DNA from: Bradyrhizobium septentrionale
Lineage (GTDB): Bacteria > Pseudomonadota > Alphaproteobacteria > Rhizobiales > Xanthobacteraceae
NCBI RefSeq assembly: GCF_011516645.4
Contig: NZ_CP088285.1
Location: 8,078,501-8,142,500, forward strand
DNA length: 64,000 nucleotides
Direction: 5' to 3'
A program made the position numbers and the translations under genes. This document shows, one piece after another, positions 29,237 through 36,941 of this stretch. How positions within the stretch are numbered: position 1 is the stretch's first letter; every line of letters begins with the position of its first letter. The notes beneath the pieces are model-generated. The model was not told the origin of the DNA. It did no database searches and saw nothing but the letters and a program-made list of their open reading frames with translations.

Positions 29237-30459
29237 GGTTCGCCCTCGATCGCTTGAAAATGGTAGCCGTCGGCCTTCGTCATCCACGACAAATAGGTCT
29301 GCCGACCGTCCGAGACGAGCAGCGGATGATCGGAGCTGTCGGCGGTTTCCGCGACATCAGTGGGCTTCGACCATGTCGCTCCATCGTCGTGCGATGTCAT
29401 CAGATTGATCGACGTCTTCTGCCCGTCGAACTCCTTCCATGCCATCACAAGCCCCTGCGGCCCTGCGATGATCTGCGGCCGTGACGGGCTTCGGTTCGGC
29501 TGACCGACGGGGAGCGGGTCGGAGAAGGTTTTGCCGCCGTCGCGCGACTGCGCGTAGAACAATCCCTTGCGCGCCTTGCCGTTGGTGTACCACGTCACAT
29601 GGTAGGTTCCTGCGGGCGAAATGGTCAGGCTGGGGCCATGGTGCGGACATGCCGCGATCTGCCAGTCGTCGCGGCTCACCCGATGCACCTCGCCGGGGCT
29701 GGCCAGATCGGTGAAGGTCACGATCGCGTGGTCACGCACGCCGCCTTCGAAAATGTTCCGAAACACCACGACTGGATGGCCTGCCCCATCGAACGCCAGC
29801 CCAAGACGGCAGCATTCGCAGGTGTTGTCGGCCGCGAGCCGCGCATCGGAATAGGTCGCGCCACCGTCCGTCGATGCAGCAAAGAACAATCCGGCACCGT
29901 CATATTTCTCGCCGCGCTGCTGGGCCGGCACGCGGTTGCGCTTGTCGAGCCAGACCGCGAACACGGCGCCCGCGGGATCGAAGCCGATCGCCTCGAACCG
30001 CTGGCTCTCGTTGTTTTTGGTGATCGGCTTCGGCGGATCAAAGCTGCGCCCCCCATCGCTCGATCGCGTGGTCAGCACCTGGCCGTTGAAGGCCTGATCG
30101 CGGAAGGTCGAGAAGGCCAGCGCGATGTTTCCCTTGGCGTCGACCGCAAGCTTCGGCCGCGCGTCCGGTCCCCAATCCAGATTGAGTCGCTCCGGGGTCA
30201 CCTGCAGCGGCGCGGAAAAGCTCTTGCCTTGATCCCTCGAACTCGCGACGGAGATTTGGCCGCCGGCCATCCATGCCAACCACAATGTCCCATCCGGCCC
30301 AAAGACGGGAGTGACCTTGGTCGCGCAGCGCAACACGGTCTCTTCGCACGCCGCTTCGGAGGCGTGCTGGTGGCTCATCTGTGCATTGGCCAGGTTCGGC
30401 AAGACCGCAAGCATGATCGTTGCCAGCACCGTCAGAGCCGCAGGTTTGCGATTTGTCAT
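29233..30459 (-). CDS. Exported BNR/Asp-box beta-propeller protein
   Basis: A 408-residue secreted protein of the sialidase-like fold. The signal peptide ends near LANAQ. Five Asp-box motifs are seen: SRDQGKSF (74-81), SSDGGRSF (133-140), STDGGATY (196-203), SRDGGKTF (305-312) and SHDDGATW (356-363). A cysteine cluster CECC at 214-217, CPHH at 271-274, and an N-terminal HQH with C38 and C45 suggest metal or disulfide sites rather than sugar hydrolysis. Automatic annotation would call it exo-alpha-sialidase; I doubt that. It sits between a TonB receptor and a thioredoxin in the copper cluster. Confidence 0.75.
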   Translation of the reverse strand: MTNRKPAALTVLATIMLAVLPNLANAQMSHQHASEAACEETVLRCATKVTPVFGPDGTLWLAWMAGGQISVASSRDQGKSFSAPLQVTPERLNLDWGPDARPKLAVDAKGNIALAFSTFRDQAFNGQVLTTRSSDGGRSFDPPKPITKNNESQRFEAIGFDPAGAVFAVWLDKRNRVPAQQRGEKYDGAGLFFAASTDGGATYSDARLAADNTCECCRLGLAFDGAGHPVVVFRNIFEGGVRDHAIVTFTDLASPGEVHRVSRDDWQIAACPHHGPSLTISPAGTYHVTWYTNGKARKGLFYAQSRDGGKTFSDPLPVGQPNRSPSRPQIIAGPQGLVMAWKEFDGQKTSINLMTSHDDGATWSKPTDVAETADSSDHPLLVSDGRQTYLSWMTKADGYHFQAIEGEP

Positions 30460-30470
30460 CGATGCGCCCC

Positions 30471-32870
30471 TCACTTGAACGCAATCCTCATGCCCGCCAC
30501 GAAGGCACGTGGCGATCCGGCATAGATCGAGTTGGTCGTTTTCGCCAGTACGCTCGCGGGATTTTGAATGCCGCCCGCCGTCACCGAGTTCGCGATATTG
30601 TTCGCGGAAGCGATGTAGGTCCGGTCGAACACGTTCCGCACCTCGATGTACAGGTTCAACGCCTTGAAATAGTCGGAGACGAGATCGGTCTTGTAGTGCA
30701 GGTTGAGGTTGACCAGCTCATAGCCGGGCGCCCTCAAGAGATTGGCGTTGTCCATGTAGAAGCTGTCCTTCCACTGGACCTCGACGAACCCGCCGAGTCC
30801 CTGGAACGGACCTGACAGCTGGTCGTATCCCAGCCGCGCCGTGAGCTCGTTCGGCGAAATGCCGGGGATCTTGTTGCCGGCGCGGTTGAAGCTGAACACC
30901 GTGCCGTTCGTGATGTTCTCGACGTATTCGGTGTAGACCTCGTCGAGATAGGTGTAGGCGGCCGAGAACCGCCAGCCCGGCAGGAACTTCCAGTCGGCGG
31001 CCAGTTCGACACCACGATGCTCCGACCGCGGCGCATTGAACGTGTAGGAGATGCCCGCGAGCGGTGTTGCCTGGGAAACGAGCTCGTCCTTGAAGAACTC
31101 GTAGAACCCGGTGACGCTCAGCTTGACCGCGTTGTTCGGGGTCCAGTCGGCTCCGACATCGTAACCGAGGTTCTTTTGCGTCCGCAGCTGGGTGTTATTG
31201 CCCGACGTGCCGTCCGGCAGGATGAAGAGGTTGCTGACCTGCGGTGTGCCGTATCCCGTTGCCACCCGGCCGCGGAATTGCCACTCGCTGTTCAACCGGT
31301 AGAGCAGCGCCAGCTCGGGCGCGGTGTTCTGGAATTGCCGGTCCGCTGTCGTGATCGCCGTGGTCGTCGCCCCGGCCGCGCCCGCGTAGCTATAGGCGGT
31401 GTTTCGCCCTGTGAGATTGGTGGTCTCCCAGCCGATGCCGGCAACCGCCGTCACCGCGGACGTGAGCTTCAGTTCCTCGCGCGCGCGAAGACCGTAATTC
31501 GTCGTCGTGCTGAACAGGTTGCTGGACAGGCTTCCAAGCGTCGCATTTCCGCCCGGCATCACATTGCGGGTATCGCTTGAAGCCGTGAGCGTATTGTAGA
31601 AGCCGCCAAAATAGGTCGTCGAATCCATCCCGAACAGTTCGCTGCGCCTGACGACGTCGCTCATGTAGTTGTAGGACGGGAAGTCGCCGATCGCGCTCGT
31701 CGATCCCGTCGGCTGGTTGATATTGCGGTCGTCGAAGACAAACTGGTTGCGCCAGGTGGTCTGGTTGTCGAAATCGTGCTCCCAGCGGCCGCCGACGATG
31801 GTACGGCGGTCGTCACGCCCGAGGCCGGCCTGGACCGCGGTTTCCCTGTCGGTCCCTGCCGCCGAATTGAAACCGTTGTTGAACAGGGTCACGGTTCCGC
31901 ATCCCGGCGCGGCCGTCGCTCCGGTCGTGCAGCCCTGCTGGAACGGGTTCTGATTGAACTGATTGAGCGACGAGCGGATCGGCAGTCGCGTCGTCAGGTC
32001 GTTGTTGATGAGCTTCACCGTGAAACGGTCGTCCGGCGTGACCTGCAGCGTGCCGAGGAAATTGACGGTCTGGGTATTGAACCAGCTGTTCCCGATATAG
32101 CCGTCGCCGCGCGCGTCGCTCGCGAACAGCGAGCCCTCGAAATTGCCGACCTTCTTGCCGACGGCAAGATAGTTGTTGAGATAGCCGAAGCTGCCGCCGT
32201 CGACGCCATACTCGACGCCGTCGATCGTGCCGCCCGGCCGGGTCCGGAAATTCAGCGCACCGCCGGTCGCGTAATTGCCGTACAGCGCCGATGACGGCCC
32301 GCGGATCACATCGATCGCGCCATAGGCGCGCGGATCGATCAGGTCGCTCCGCGACAGACCGTCCGGCTGGGTGACCGGGAATCCGTCATCGAAGATGACG
32401 AGGTTGCGGATGCCGAAGCCGTTCCGCGCATTCGATCCGCGGATCGAGATGCCGAAATCACGCGGGCCATTGCCCTGCTTGATCGAGATGCCGGGACTGT
32501 CGCGCAACACGTCGGCGACGGAGAACGCCGGCCGATTGTCGAACTGGCTGCGGTCGATGGTGGTCTGGGTCTGGCCCGTGGGCGCCCGGTTCAAGCCGTC
32601 GCGGATCGCTGCGAGCGTCTCGCCCGGCCTCGCGCCGCCCGCTGGGGCCGCGACCACGGTCGGAGCTGTCGCCAACTTGGGTGGCCGCCGGACGGATGCC
32701 GCTCGAGCGCGCGGCTTGGGCCCTACCGGTTTGGCACGCGCCGCCGCCGCGGGCGCCTCGACGGTGACGGAGGGCAGCGCCGTCTGGGCCTTCGCCCAGC
32801 AGGTGATTATGGAAAGGGCCGCGCCCAGCATGAGCGCGCTGGCCCCGCCGTGCGGTTGAAGCCGAAACAT
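30471..32870 (-). CDS. TonB-dependent outer-membrane receptor
   Basis: A 799-residue gated outer-membrane channel. It has a signal peptide, an Ala/Pro-rich linker (about 30-85), a plug domain (about 100-220; RPAFSVADVLRDSPGISIKQ through DVIRGPSSALYGNYATGGAL) and a 22-strand barrel ending GMRIAFK. No N-terminal signalling domain is seen. The ligand cannot be read from sequence; its place in a copper cluster suggests a copper complex. The ATG has AGGA eight bases upstream. It is 11 bases from the downstream propeller gene and likely in the same transcript. Confidence 0.87.
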   Translation of the reverse strand: MFRLQPHGGASALMLGAALSIITCWAKAQTALPSVTVEAPAAAARAKPVGPKPRARAASVRRPPKLATAPTVVAAPAGGARPGETLAAIRDGLNRAPTGQTQTTIDRSQFDNRPAFSVADVLRDSPGISIKQGNGPRDFGISIRGSNARNGFGIRNLVIFDDGFPVTQPDGLSRSDLIDPRAYGAIDVIRGPSSALYGNYATGGALNFRTRPGGTIDGVEYGVDGGSFGYLNNYLAVGKKVGNFEGSLFASDARGDGYIGNSWFNTQTVNFLGTLQVTPDDRFTVKLINNDLTTRLPIRSSLNQFNQNPFQQGCTTGATAAPGCGTVTLFNNGFNSAAGTDRETAVQAGLGRDDRRTIVGGRWEHDFDNQTTWRNQFVFDDRNINQPTGSTSAIGDFPSYNYMSDVVRRSELFGMDSTTYFGGFYNTLTASSDTRNVMPGGNATLGSLSSNLFSTTTNYGLRAREELKLTSAVTAVAGIGWETTNLTGRNTAYSYAGAAGATTTAITTADRQFQNTAPELALLYRLNSEWQFRGRVATGYGTPQVSNLFILPDGTSGNNTQLRTQKNLGYDVGADWTPNNAVKLSVTGFYEFFKDELVSQATPLAGISYTFNAPRSEHRGVELAADWKFLPGWRFSAAYTYLDEVYTEYVENITNGTVFSFNRAGNKIPGISPNELTARLGYDQLSGPFQGLGGFVEVQWKDSFYMDNANLLRAPGYELVNLNLHYKTDLVSDYFKALNLYIEVRNVFDRTYIASANNIANSVTAGGIQNPASVLAKTTNSIYAGSPRAFVAGMRIAFK

Positions 32871-32954
32871 GGATGGTTCCTGACACCGGCTCTTCGGCCG
32901 GCTTGTTCAAGGGCACTCGCCGGCGCGGGACGCGCACCGGCAGCGAGAACGTCG

Positions 32955-33326
32955 TCAGGAAAACAGCGGTGGCGCGCGGGCTTGCGCCGAGAGACCGGCC
33001 GGCGAACGATCGCGTTCGCTAGCGAAATCGCGCCATACGATCCGGCTCGGCAGGCGTTCGACGGCCTGGGCCGCAACTTGCGGGTTATCAACCGGCGCAC
33101 CGGTCTGCAGCACGCTGCATGCGGAGCAACAGCCGTCATGGGCCCGATGACCGGTCCGGTCGCCCTGCCCGGTGCCTGAGCCGGCATTGCCGTGGCAGAT
33201 GGTGGCGGCCGCGAGCGGATCGGACGCGGCAAGGCTCGCCGCCCAGCAGGCCCCGATCGGTGCAAAAATCTGCACCAGCAGGGCAACCAGGACTATGGGC
33301 AGAAAATTCTTCAGCCGCCGGCGCAT
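32955..33326 (-). CDS. DUF2946-like small membrane/periplasmic protein
   Basis: A 123-residue protein with one N-terminal hydrophobic segment (FLPIVLVALLVQIFAPIGAC). After it come ligand-rich stretches CHGN and HRAHDGCCSACSVLQ, with several His and Cys. The arrangement is that of DUF2946 proteins, which often accompany TonB receptors and copper genes. The ATG at 33326 has GATGGG seven bases upstream; the frame continues upstream without further support. It is the first gene of the copper cluster. Confidence 0.7.
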   Translation of the reverse strand: MRRRLKNFLPIVLVALLVQIFAPIGACWAASLAASDPLAAATICHGNAGSGTGQGDRTGHRAHDGCCSACSVLQTGAPVDNPQVAAQAVERLPSRIVWRDFASERDRSPAGLSAQARAPPLFS

Positions 33327-33422
33327 CGCAAAACCCATCCGGAACGGAACTAACCACCACAGGTGCCGAAAGTCGAGATCGCGACTGCCCCCCGTTTCTT
33401 CCAGCTCACGGAAATAGCGGAG

Positions 33423-33440
33423 CGTGACACTTGCGTCACG
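33423..33440. promoter_or_regulatory. Inverted repeat, possible operator of the copper cluster
   Basis: CGTGAC-acttgc-GTCACG, a perfect 6-bp inverted repeat about 100 bases upstream of the first copper-cluster gene. The position fits a regulator site, but I do not recognise the protein that would bind it. The rest of the 33327-33783 gap holds a FixK-like box, a terminator and no convincing reading frame. Confidence 0.35.
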
Positions 33441-33679
33441 GCTGCTTCGAAGCGGACGTATCTCCTTACCCAGCCACGTGTTTTCGGACCATTTTCGCAA
33501 CCGGCGGTGGCACCATCCCAATCATTTCGCAAATTGCTCGAAATTTGAACAATCGTTGCCGAAAATGATGACAAGCCTGGAAAGATGGTCTACCAATTCG
33601 GCCTCAGGCCAGCCGCGAGGTGTGTCCTGGTGGTCCAAGTCTCGGGAGGAGCCCGACGCGCACAAGCAGCGTCACCCCA

Positions 33680-33693
33680 TTAATCAAGATCAA
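33680..33693. promoter_or_regulatory. Near-consensus FixK/FNR-like box before the globin gene
   Basis: TTAATCAAGATCAA matches TTGAT-N4-ATCAA at nine of ten positions. It lies 97 bases before the globin start, which would suit low-oxygen control. A terminator hairpin lies between box and gene, so a simple activation scheme is in doubt. Confidence 0.35.
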
Positions 33694-33732
33694 ATCGAAT
33701 TCTTGGGGCAAATAGGGTCGACACAATTTTTG

Positions 33733-33762
33733 GAGCAGGGCTTGGCGCCCTGCTCTTTTTTT
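33733..33762 (+). terminator. Intrinsic terminator without an annotated gene upstream
   Basis: A perfect 9-bp stem (gagcagggc / gccctgctc) with a five-base loop and seven T on the plus strand. No plus-strand gene precedes it in the 400 bases upstream, so it probably ends a small RNA, or acts as an attenuator in front of the globin gene 21 bases further on. Confidence 0.75.
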
Positions 33763-33783
33763 ATGTGATGATCGCAAAGCGCT

Positions 33784-34206
33784 ATGACTCCATCATCGAA
33801 TCCAATCGAACGCAGCTTTGAACTCGCAGCCGCGGCTTGCGATGATCTGACGCCGTCCGTTTATCGACGCCTGTTTCGCGAACATCCCGAAGCGCAGGCG
33901 ATGTTTCGCACCGAAGGCAGCGAGCCGGTGAAGGGATCGATGCTGTCGCTGACGATTCAAGCCATCATCGATTTCGCCGGCGAGCGCAGGGGACATTTTC
34001 GCCTGATCGAATCGGAAGTGTTCTCGCACGACGCCTACGGAACACCGCGCGAACTGTTCGTCGCCTTCTTCGCCGTGATTGCGGACTGCTTGCGCGAAAT
34101 TCTCGGCGAGCAATGGTCCGATGAGATCGATGCTGCGTGGCACAAGTTGCTCCGCGACATCGCGGCCGTCGTGCAGCAGAAACATCTCGTGGACGACAGG
34201 GCGTAG
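33784..34206 (+). CDS. Single-domain globin
   Basis: A 140-residue bacterial globin. The C-terminal half fits the fold: SHDAYGTPRELFVAFFAVIA gives a likely proximal histidine at residue 82, followed by W-S-D-E-IDAAWHKLLRDIAAVV. No reductase domain is attached, so it would need a separate partner. Likely roles are oxygen or nitric oxide binding. There is no good ribosome site before the ATG. A near-consensus FixK box and a terminator hairpin lie upstream. Confidence 0.8.
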   Translation: MTPSSNPIERSFELAAAACDDLTPSVYRRLFREHPEAQAMFRTEGSEPVKGSMLSLTIQAIIDFAGERRGHFRLIESEVFSHDAYGTPRELFVAFFAVIADCLREILGEQWSDEIDAAWHKLLRDIAAVVQQKHLVDDRA

Positions 34207-34277
34207 CGTCACCGTTCCGATTGTGACACACTCCCTTTATCCGCGGCGCGTGCAACTGACGCCGACGGAGAGAAAAA

Positions 34278-35330
34278 ATGAAGAGGGAGCAAGCAATGCC
34301 AGGAATCGACAAGGGGATGGACAAGGCGTCGACGACGCGGCGCGACCTTCTGCAATTGGCGGCGGCCGGTGGAGCTGCGGCGGGATTGTTCGGCGGAATG
34401 GGCGTGACGTCCGCGTTCGCAGCCGAAATGGGCCGCTCTGAAAAGCCGCTGAAGGCCGCATTCTCCAACGCCGGACTGCAGGCGACGTGGTGCGCGCAGG
34501 GCAAGCAGGCCGCCGAGTTCTGGGGCAAGCTATTCAACGTCGAGGTGACCTGGTTCGACGGTCAGCTCGACGCCGTCAAGCAGCGCGCCGCGATCGACAA
34601 CATGGCTTCGCAGAAATGGGATTTCGTCGCGATCCAGGCGTTCGGCATCGGTACGCTGACCCAGCCGGTGCAGAAGATGATCGACGCCGGCACCCCCGTG
34701 ATCGACATGGACACGCTGATTGCGCCGCTCGACCAGATCAACGTCCACTCGTTCCTCGCGCCCGACAACGAGTTCATGGGCGCCTCGGTGACGCAAGCGC
34801 TGTGCAACGCGATCGGCGGCAAGGGCAAGGTCATCATGACCCAGGGCGCGCTCGGCCACACCGGCGCGCAGGGCCGCGCCAAGGGCTTCAACACTGTCAT
34901 CAAGCAGTTCCCGAACATCGAAGTGCTGGATACCCAGCCCGCCGACTGGGACGTCTCGAAGACCGCCCGCCTCTGGGAAACCTATCTGACGAAATATCCG
35001 CAGATCGACGCGGCGTTCTTCCACAATGACGACATGGCGCTCGCCGCCTACAACATCATGAAAGCGCGCAACCGCACCAACATCCTGATCGGCGGCGTCG
35101 ACGCCATGCCGCCGGCGATCCAGGCGGTCAGCGAAGGCCGCATGTTCGCCACGGTCCGCAATCCGTCCTGCCGCATCCATGGCGGCGCGATCGTCGCGGG
35201 TGTCGCGGCCGTGGTCGGCGGCGAGAAGAGCGGCCAGGGCATTCCGAAGAATGTCGTGACCGACGGCCCCGTCGTGACCAAGGCCAACGCCGCCGGCATG
35301 CAATGGATGGAGGATCACTTCCTGATCTGA
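34278..35330 (+). CDS. Sugar ABC transporter periplasmic binding protein
   Basis: A 350-residue type-1 periplasmic binding protein of the ribose/galactose class. The N-terminus has a twin-arginine-type signal (STTRRDLLQLAAAGGAAAG) ending near SAFA, suggesting Tat export. The body reads like RbsB (AGLQATWCAQGKQAAEF; FHNDDMALAAYNIM; ILIGGVDAMPPAIQAV). A GGAGAG ribosome site precedes the ATG at 34278. It starts a three-gene transporter operon with ATPase and permease. The substrate cannot be told from sequence. Confidence 0.88.
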   Translation: MKREQAMPGIDKGMDKASTTRRDLLQLAAAGGAAAGLFGGMGVTSAFAAEMGRSEKPLKAAFSNAGLQATWCAQGKQAAEFWGKLFNVEVTWFDGQLDAVKQRAAIDNMASQKWDFVAIQAFGIGTLTQPVQKMIDAGTPVIDMDTLIAPLDQINVHSFLAPDNEFMGASVTQALCNAIGGKGKVIMTQGALGHTGAQGRAKGFNTVIKQFPNIEVLDTQPADWDVSKTARLWETYLTKYPQIDAAFFHNDDMALAAYNIMKARNRTNILIGGVDAMPPAIQAVSEGRMFATVRNPSCRIHGGAIVAGVAAVVGGEKSGQGIPKNVVTDGPVVTKANAAGMQWMEDHFLI

Positions 35331-35339
35331 GCGGCCCTC

Positions 35340-36842
35340 ATGTCGCAGGGACGCTCCCCGATCCTCGAGTTGAACCAGATCACGAAGGCCTTCGGCGGTG
35401 TCGAAGCCCTTCGTGGAGTCGACTTCGCGCTTCACGCCGGCGAGATTCATGGTCTCGTCGGCGAGAACGGCGCCGGCAAGAGCACGCTGATGAAGATCAT
35501 CGCCGGCGTGCATCCGGAGTTCTCCGGCCGCTTCATGCTGGACGGCAAGGAGACCCGCTTCCGCTCCACCCGCGACGCGCACGCCGCCGGCATCGGCATG
35601 GTGCATCAGGAACTCAGCGTCGCACCTGATCTCACGGTTGCTGAGAATGTCTTCCTCGGCAACCAGCCGACCAACCGCTTCGGCGTCGTGCAATGGCGGC
35701 GGATGGCGCGCGAGGCCGGCGAGCAGCTGTCGCGGTTTGGCATCGACGTCGATCCGATGACACGGCTCGGCGACCTGCCGATCGGCCTGCAGCAGCTGAT
35801 CGAGATCGCCCGCGTGCTGTTTTCGGGCGCGCGCATCATCATCCTCGATGAGCCGACCTCCGCCCTCTCCCCGCCCGAGGTCGAACGCCTGTTCACGACG
35901 CTGCACAAGCTCCGCGACGAAGGCACCAGCATCGTCTTCATCTCGCATTTCATCGAGGACATCCTCCGCGTCTCCGACGTCGTGACCGTATTCCGCAACG
36001 GGCGCAAGATCGCCGAGACCGCGTCCGCCGACACCACCAAGGGCGCCCTGATCGAGGCCATGATCGGCCGCGGCGGCGAGGCACTTGAGCACAGCTACAC
36101 CGACGACCTGATGCTCCCGCAATCGAATGGCGGCGCGGTGGTGCTGAAGGTCGATCAGCTCTCGCTCGGCCGCAGCCTGAATGACGTCTCGTTCGAGGTC
36201 CGCTCCGGCGAGGTGCTCGGCATCTACGGCTTCATGGGCTGCGGACAATTGGAGCTGTCGCGCATCCTGTTCGGCAAGCTCCGCCCCGACGGCGGCACGC
36301 TTGCGGTTGATGGCTCGGCCAAGACCTTCCGCAGCACCGCGGCGGCGCGGCGCGCCGGCGTCGCGCTGGTGCCGGAGAGCCGACGCGCCATGCTGTTCCA
36401 CCAGGAGCCGGTCTACAAGAACATCTCGATCAGCGTCCTCGACCGGATCTCGGCGCTGCTGCTCAAGCCGGTGCGGGAGCGTGCGATCGCGCAGCGCCAG
36501 GTCGAGCAGCTGCAGATCAGGCCGCCGGTGGTCGGTCTCGACCTCGGCATGCTCTCCGGCGGCAACCAGCAGAAGGTGGCGCTGGCGAAATGGCTGACCT
36601 ATCCGCCGCGTTTGCTGGTGCTGTGCGAGCCGACCCGCGGCATGGATGTCGGCGCCAAGAACGACGTGATCAACATCGTGCGCGATCTGCGCGCCAAGGG
36701 ACTGGCGATCATCGTGCTGTCGACCGAGCCGGAGACGGTGCTGTCGCTGGCCGACCGGATCCTGGTGCTGAAGCGCGGCGCGGTGGTGCGTGAATTCGCC
36801 GGCGAGGCGGTCAGCAAGGACCGCCTGCTGGAGGCGGCTTAG
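35340..36842 (+). CDS. Sugar ABC transporter ATPase (RbsA-like)
   Basis: A 500-residue double ATPase of the carbohydrate-uptake-2 class. The N-terminal half has an intact Walker A (GLVGENGAGKSTLMKIIAG) and Walker B (IIILDEPTSALSPPEVE). The second half has a degenerate Walker A (IYGFMGCGQLELSRIL), as is normal for RbsA-type subunits, with signature LSGGNQQKVALAKWL. It begins 9 bases after the binding-protein stop. Its TAG stop touches a 49-base palindromic repeat, which separates it from the permease gene. Confidence 0.92.
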   Translation: MSQGRSPILELNQITKAFGGVEALRGVDFALHAGEIHGLVGENGAGKSTLMKIIAGVHPEFSGRFMLDGKETRFRSTRDAHAAGIGMVHQELSVAPDLTVAENVFLGNQPTNRFGVVQWRRMAREAGEQLSRFGIDVDPMTRLGDLPIGLQQLIEIARVLFSGARIIILDEPTSALSPPEVERLFTTLHKLRDEGTSIVFISHFIEDILRVSDVVTVFRNGRKIAETASADTTKGALIEAMIGRGGEALEHSYTDDLMLPQSNGGAVVLKVDQLSLGRSLNDVSFEVRSGEVLGIYGFMGCGQLELSRILFGKLRPDGGTLAVDGSAKTFRSTAAARRAGVALVPESRRAMLFHQEPVYKNISISVLDRISALLLKPVRERAIAQRQVEQLQIRPPVVGLDLGMLSGGNQQKVALAKWLTYPPRLLVLCEPTRGMDVGAKNDVINIVRDLRAKGLAIIVLSTEPETVLSLADRILVLKRGAVVREFAGEAVSKDRLLEAA

Positions 36843-36890
36843 AGCATGGTCCGGAAAAGTGCGAAGCGGTTTTCCGATTAGACCATGCTC
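36842..36890. repeat. 49-base palindromic repeat, copy 1
   Basis: Imperfect palindrome with arms gagcatggtc / gaccatgctc around a core containing CGGAAAA and GGTTTTCCG. Two more copies of the same length occur at 48351-48399 and 48792-48840. From memory this is a common dispersed palindrome of Bradyrhizobium. It starts on the last base of the ATPase stop codon. Confidence 0.88.
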
Positions 36891-36903
36891 AAATAACTGG
36901 AGA

Positions 36904-36930
36904 AAGCGCGATGACCAAGTCATCGCGCTT
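36904..36930 (+). promoter_or_regulatory. Perfect 11-bp hairpin before the permease gene
   Basis: aagcgcgatga, loop ccaag, tcatcgcgctt. It is followed at once by the GGAGAGG ribosome site of the permease gene. It has no T tract, so it is not a normal terminator; it could stabilise or process the transcript, or tune permease translation. Confidence 0.6.
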
Positions 36931-36941
36931 GATGGAGAGGC

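Noticed and set aside
33424..33768. A 114-residue plus-strand frame before the globin gene.
   Set aside because: It contains the terminator hairpin and T tract inside its coding part, so it cannot be a normal gene.
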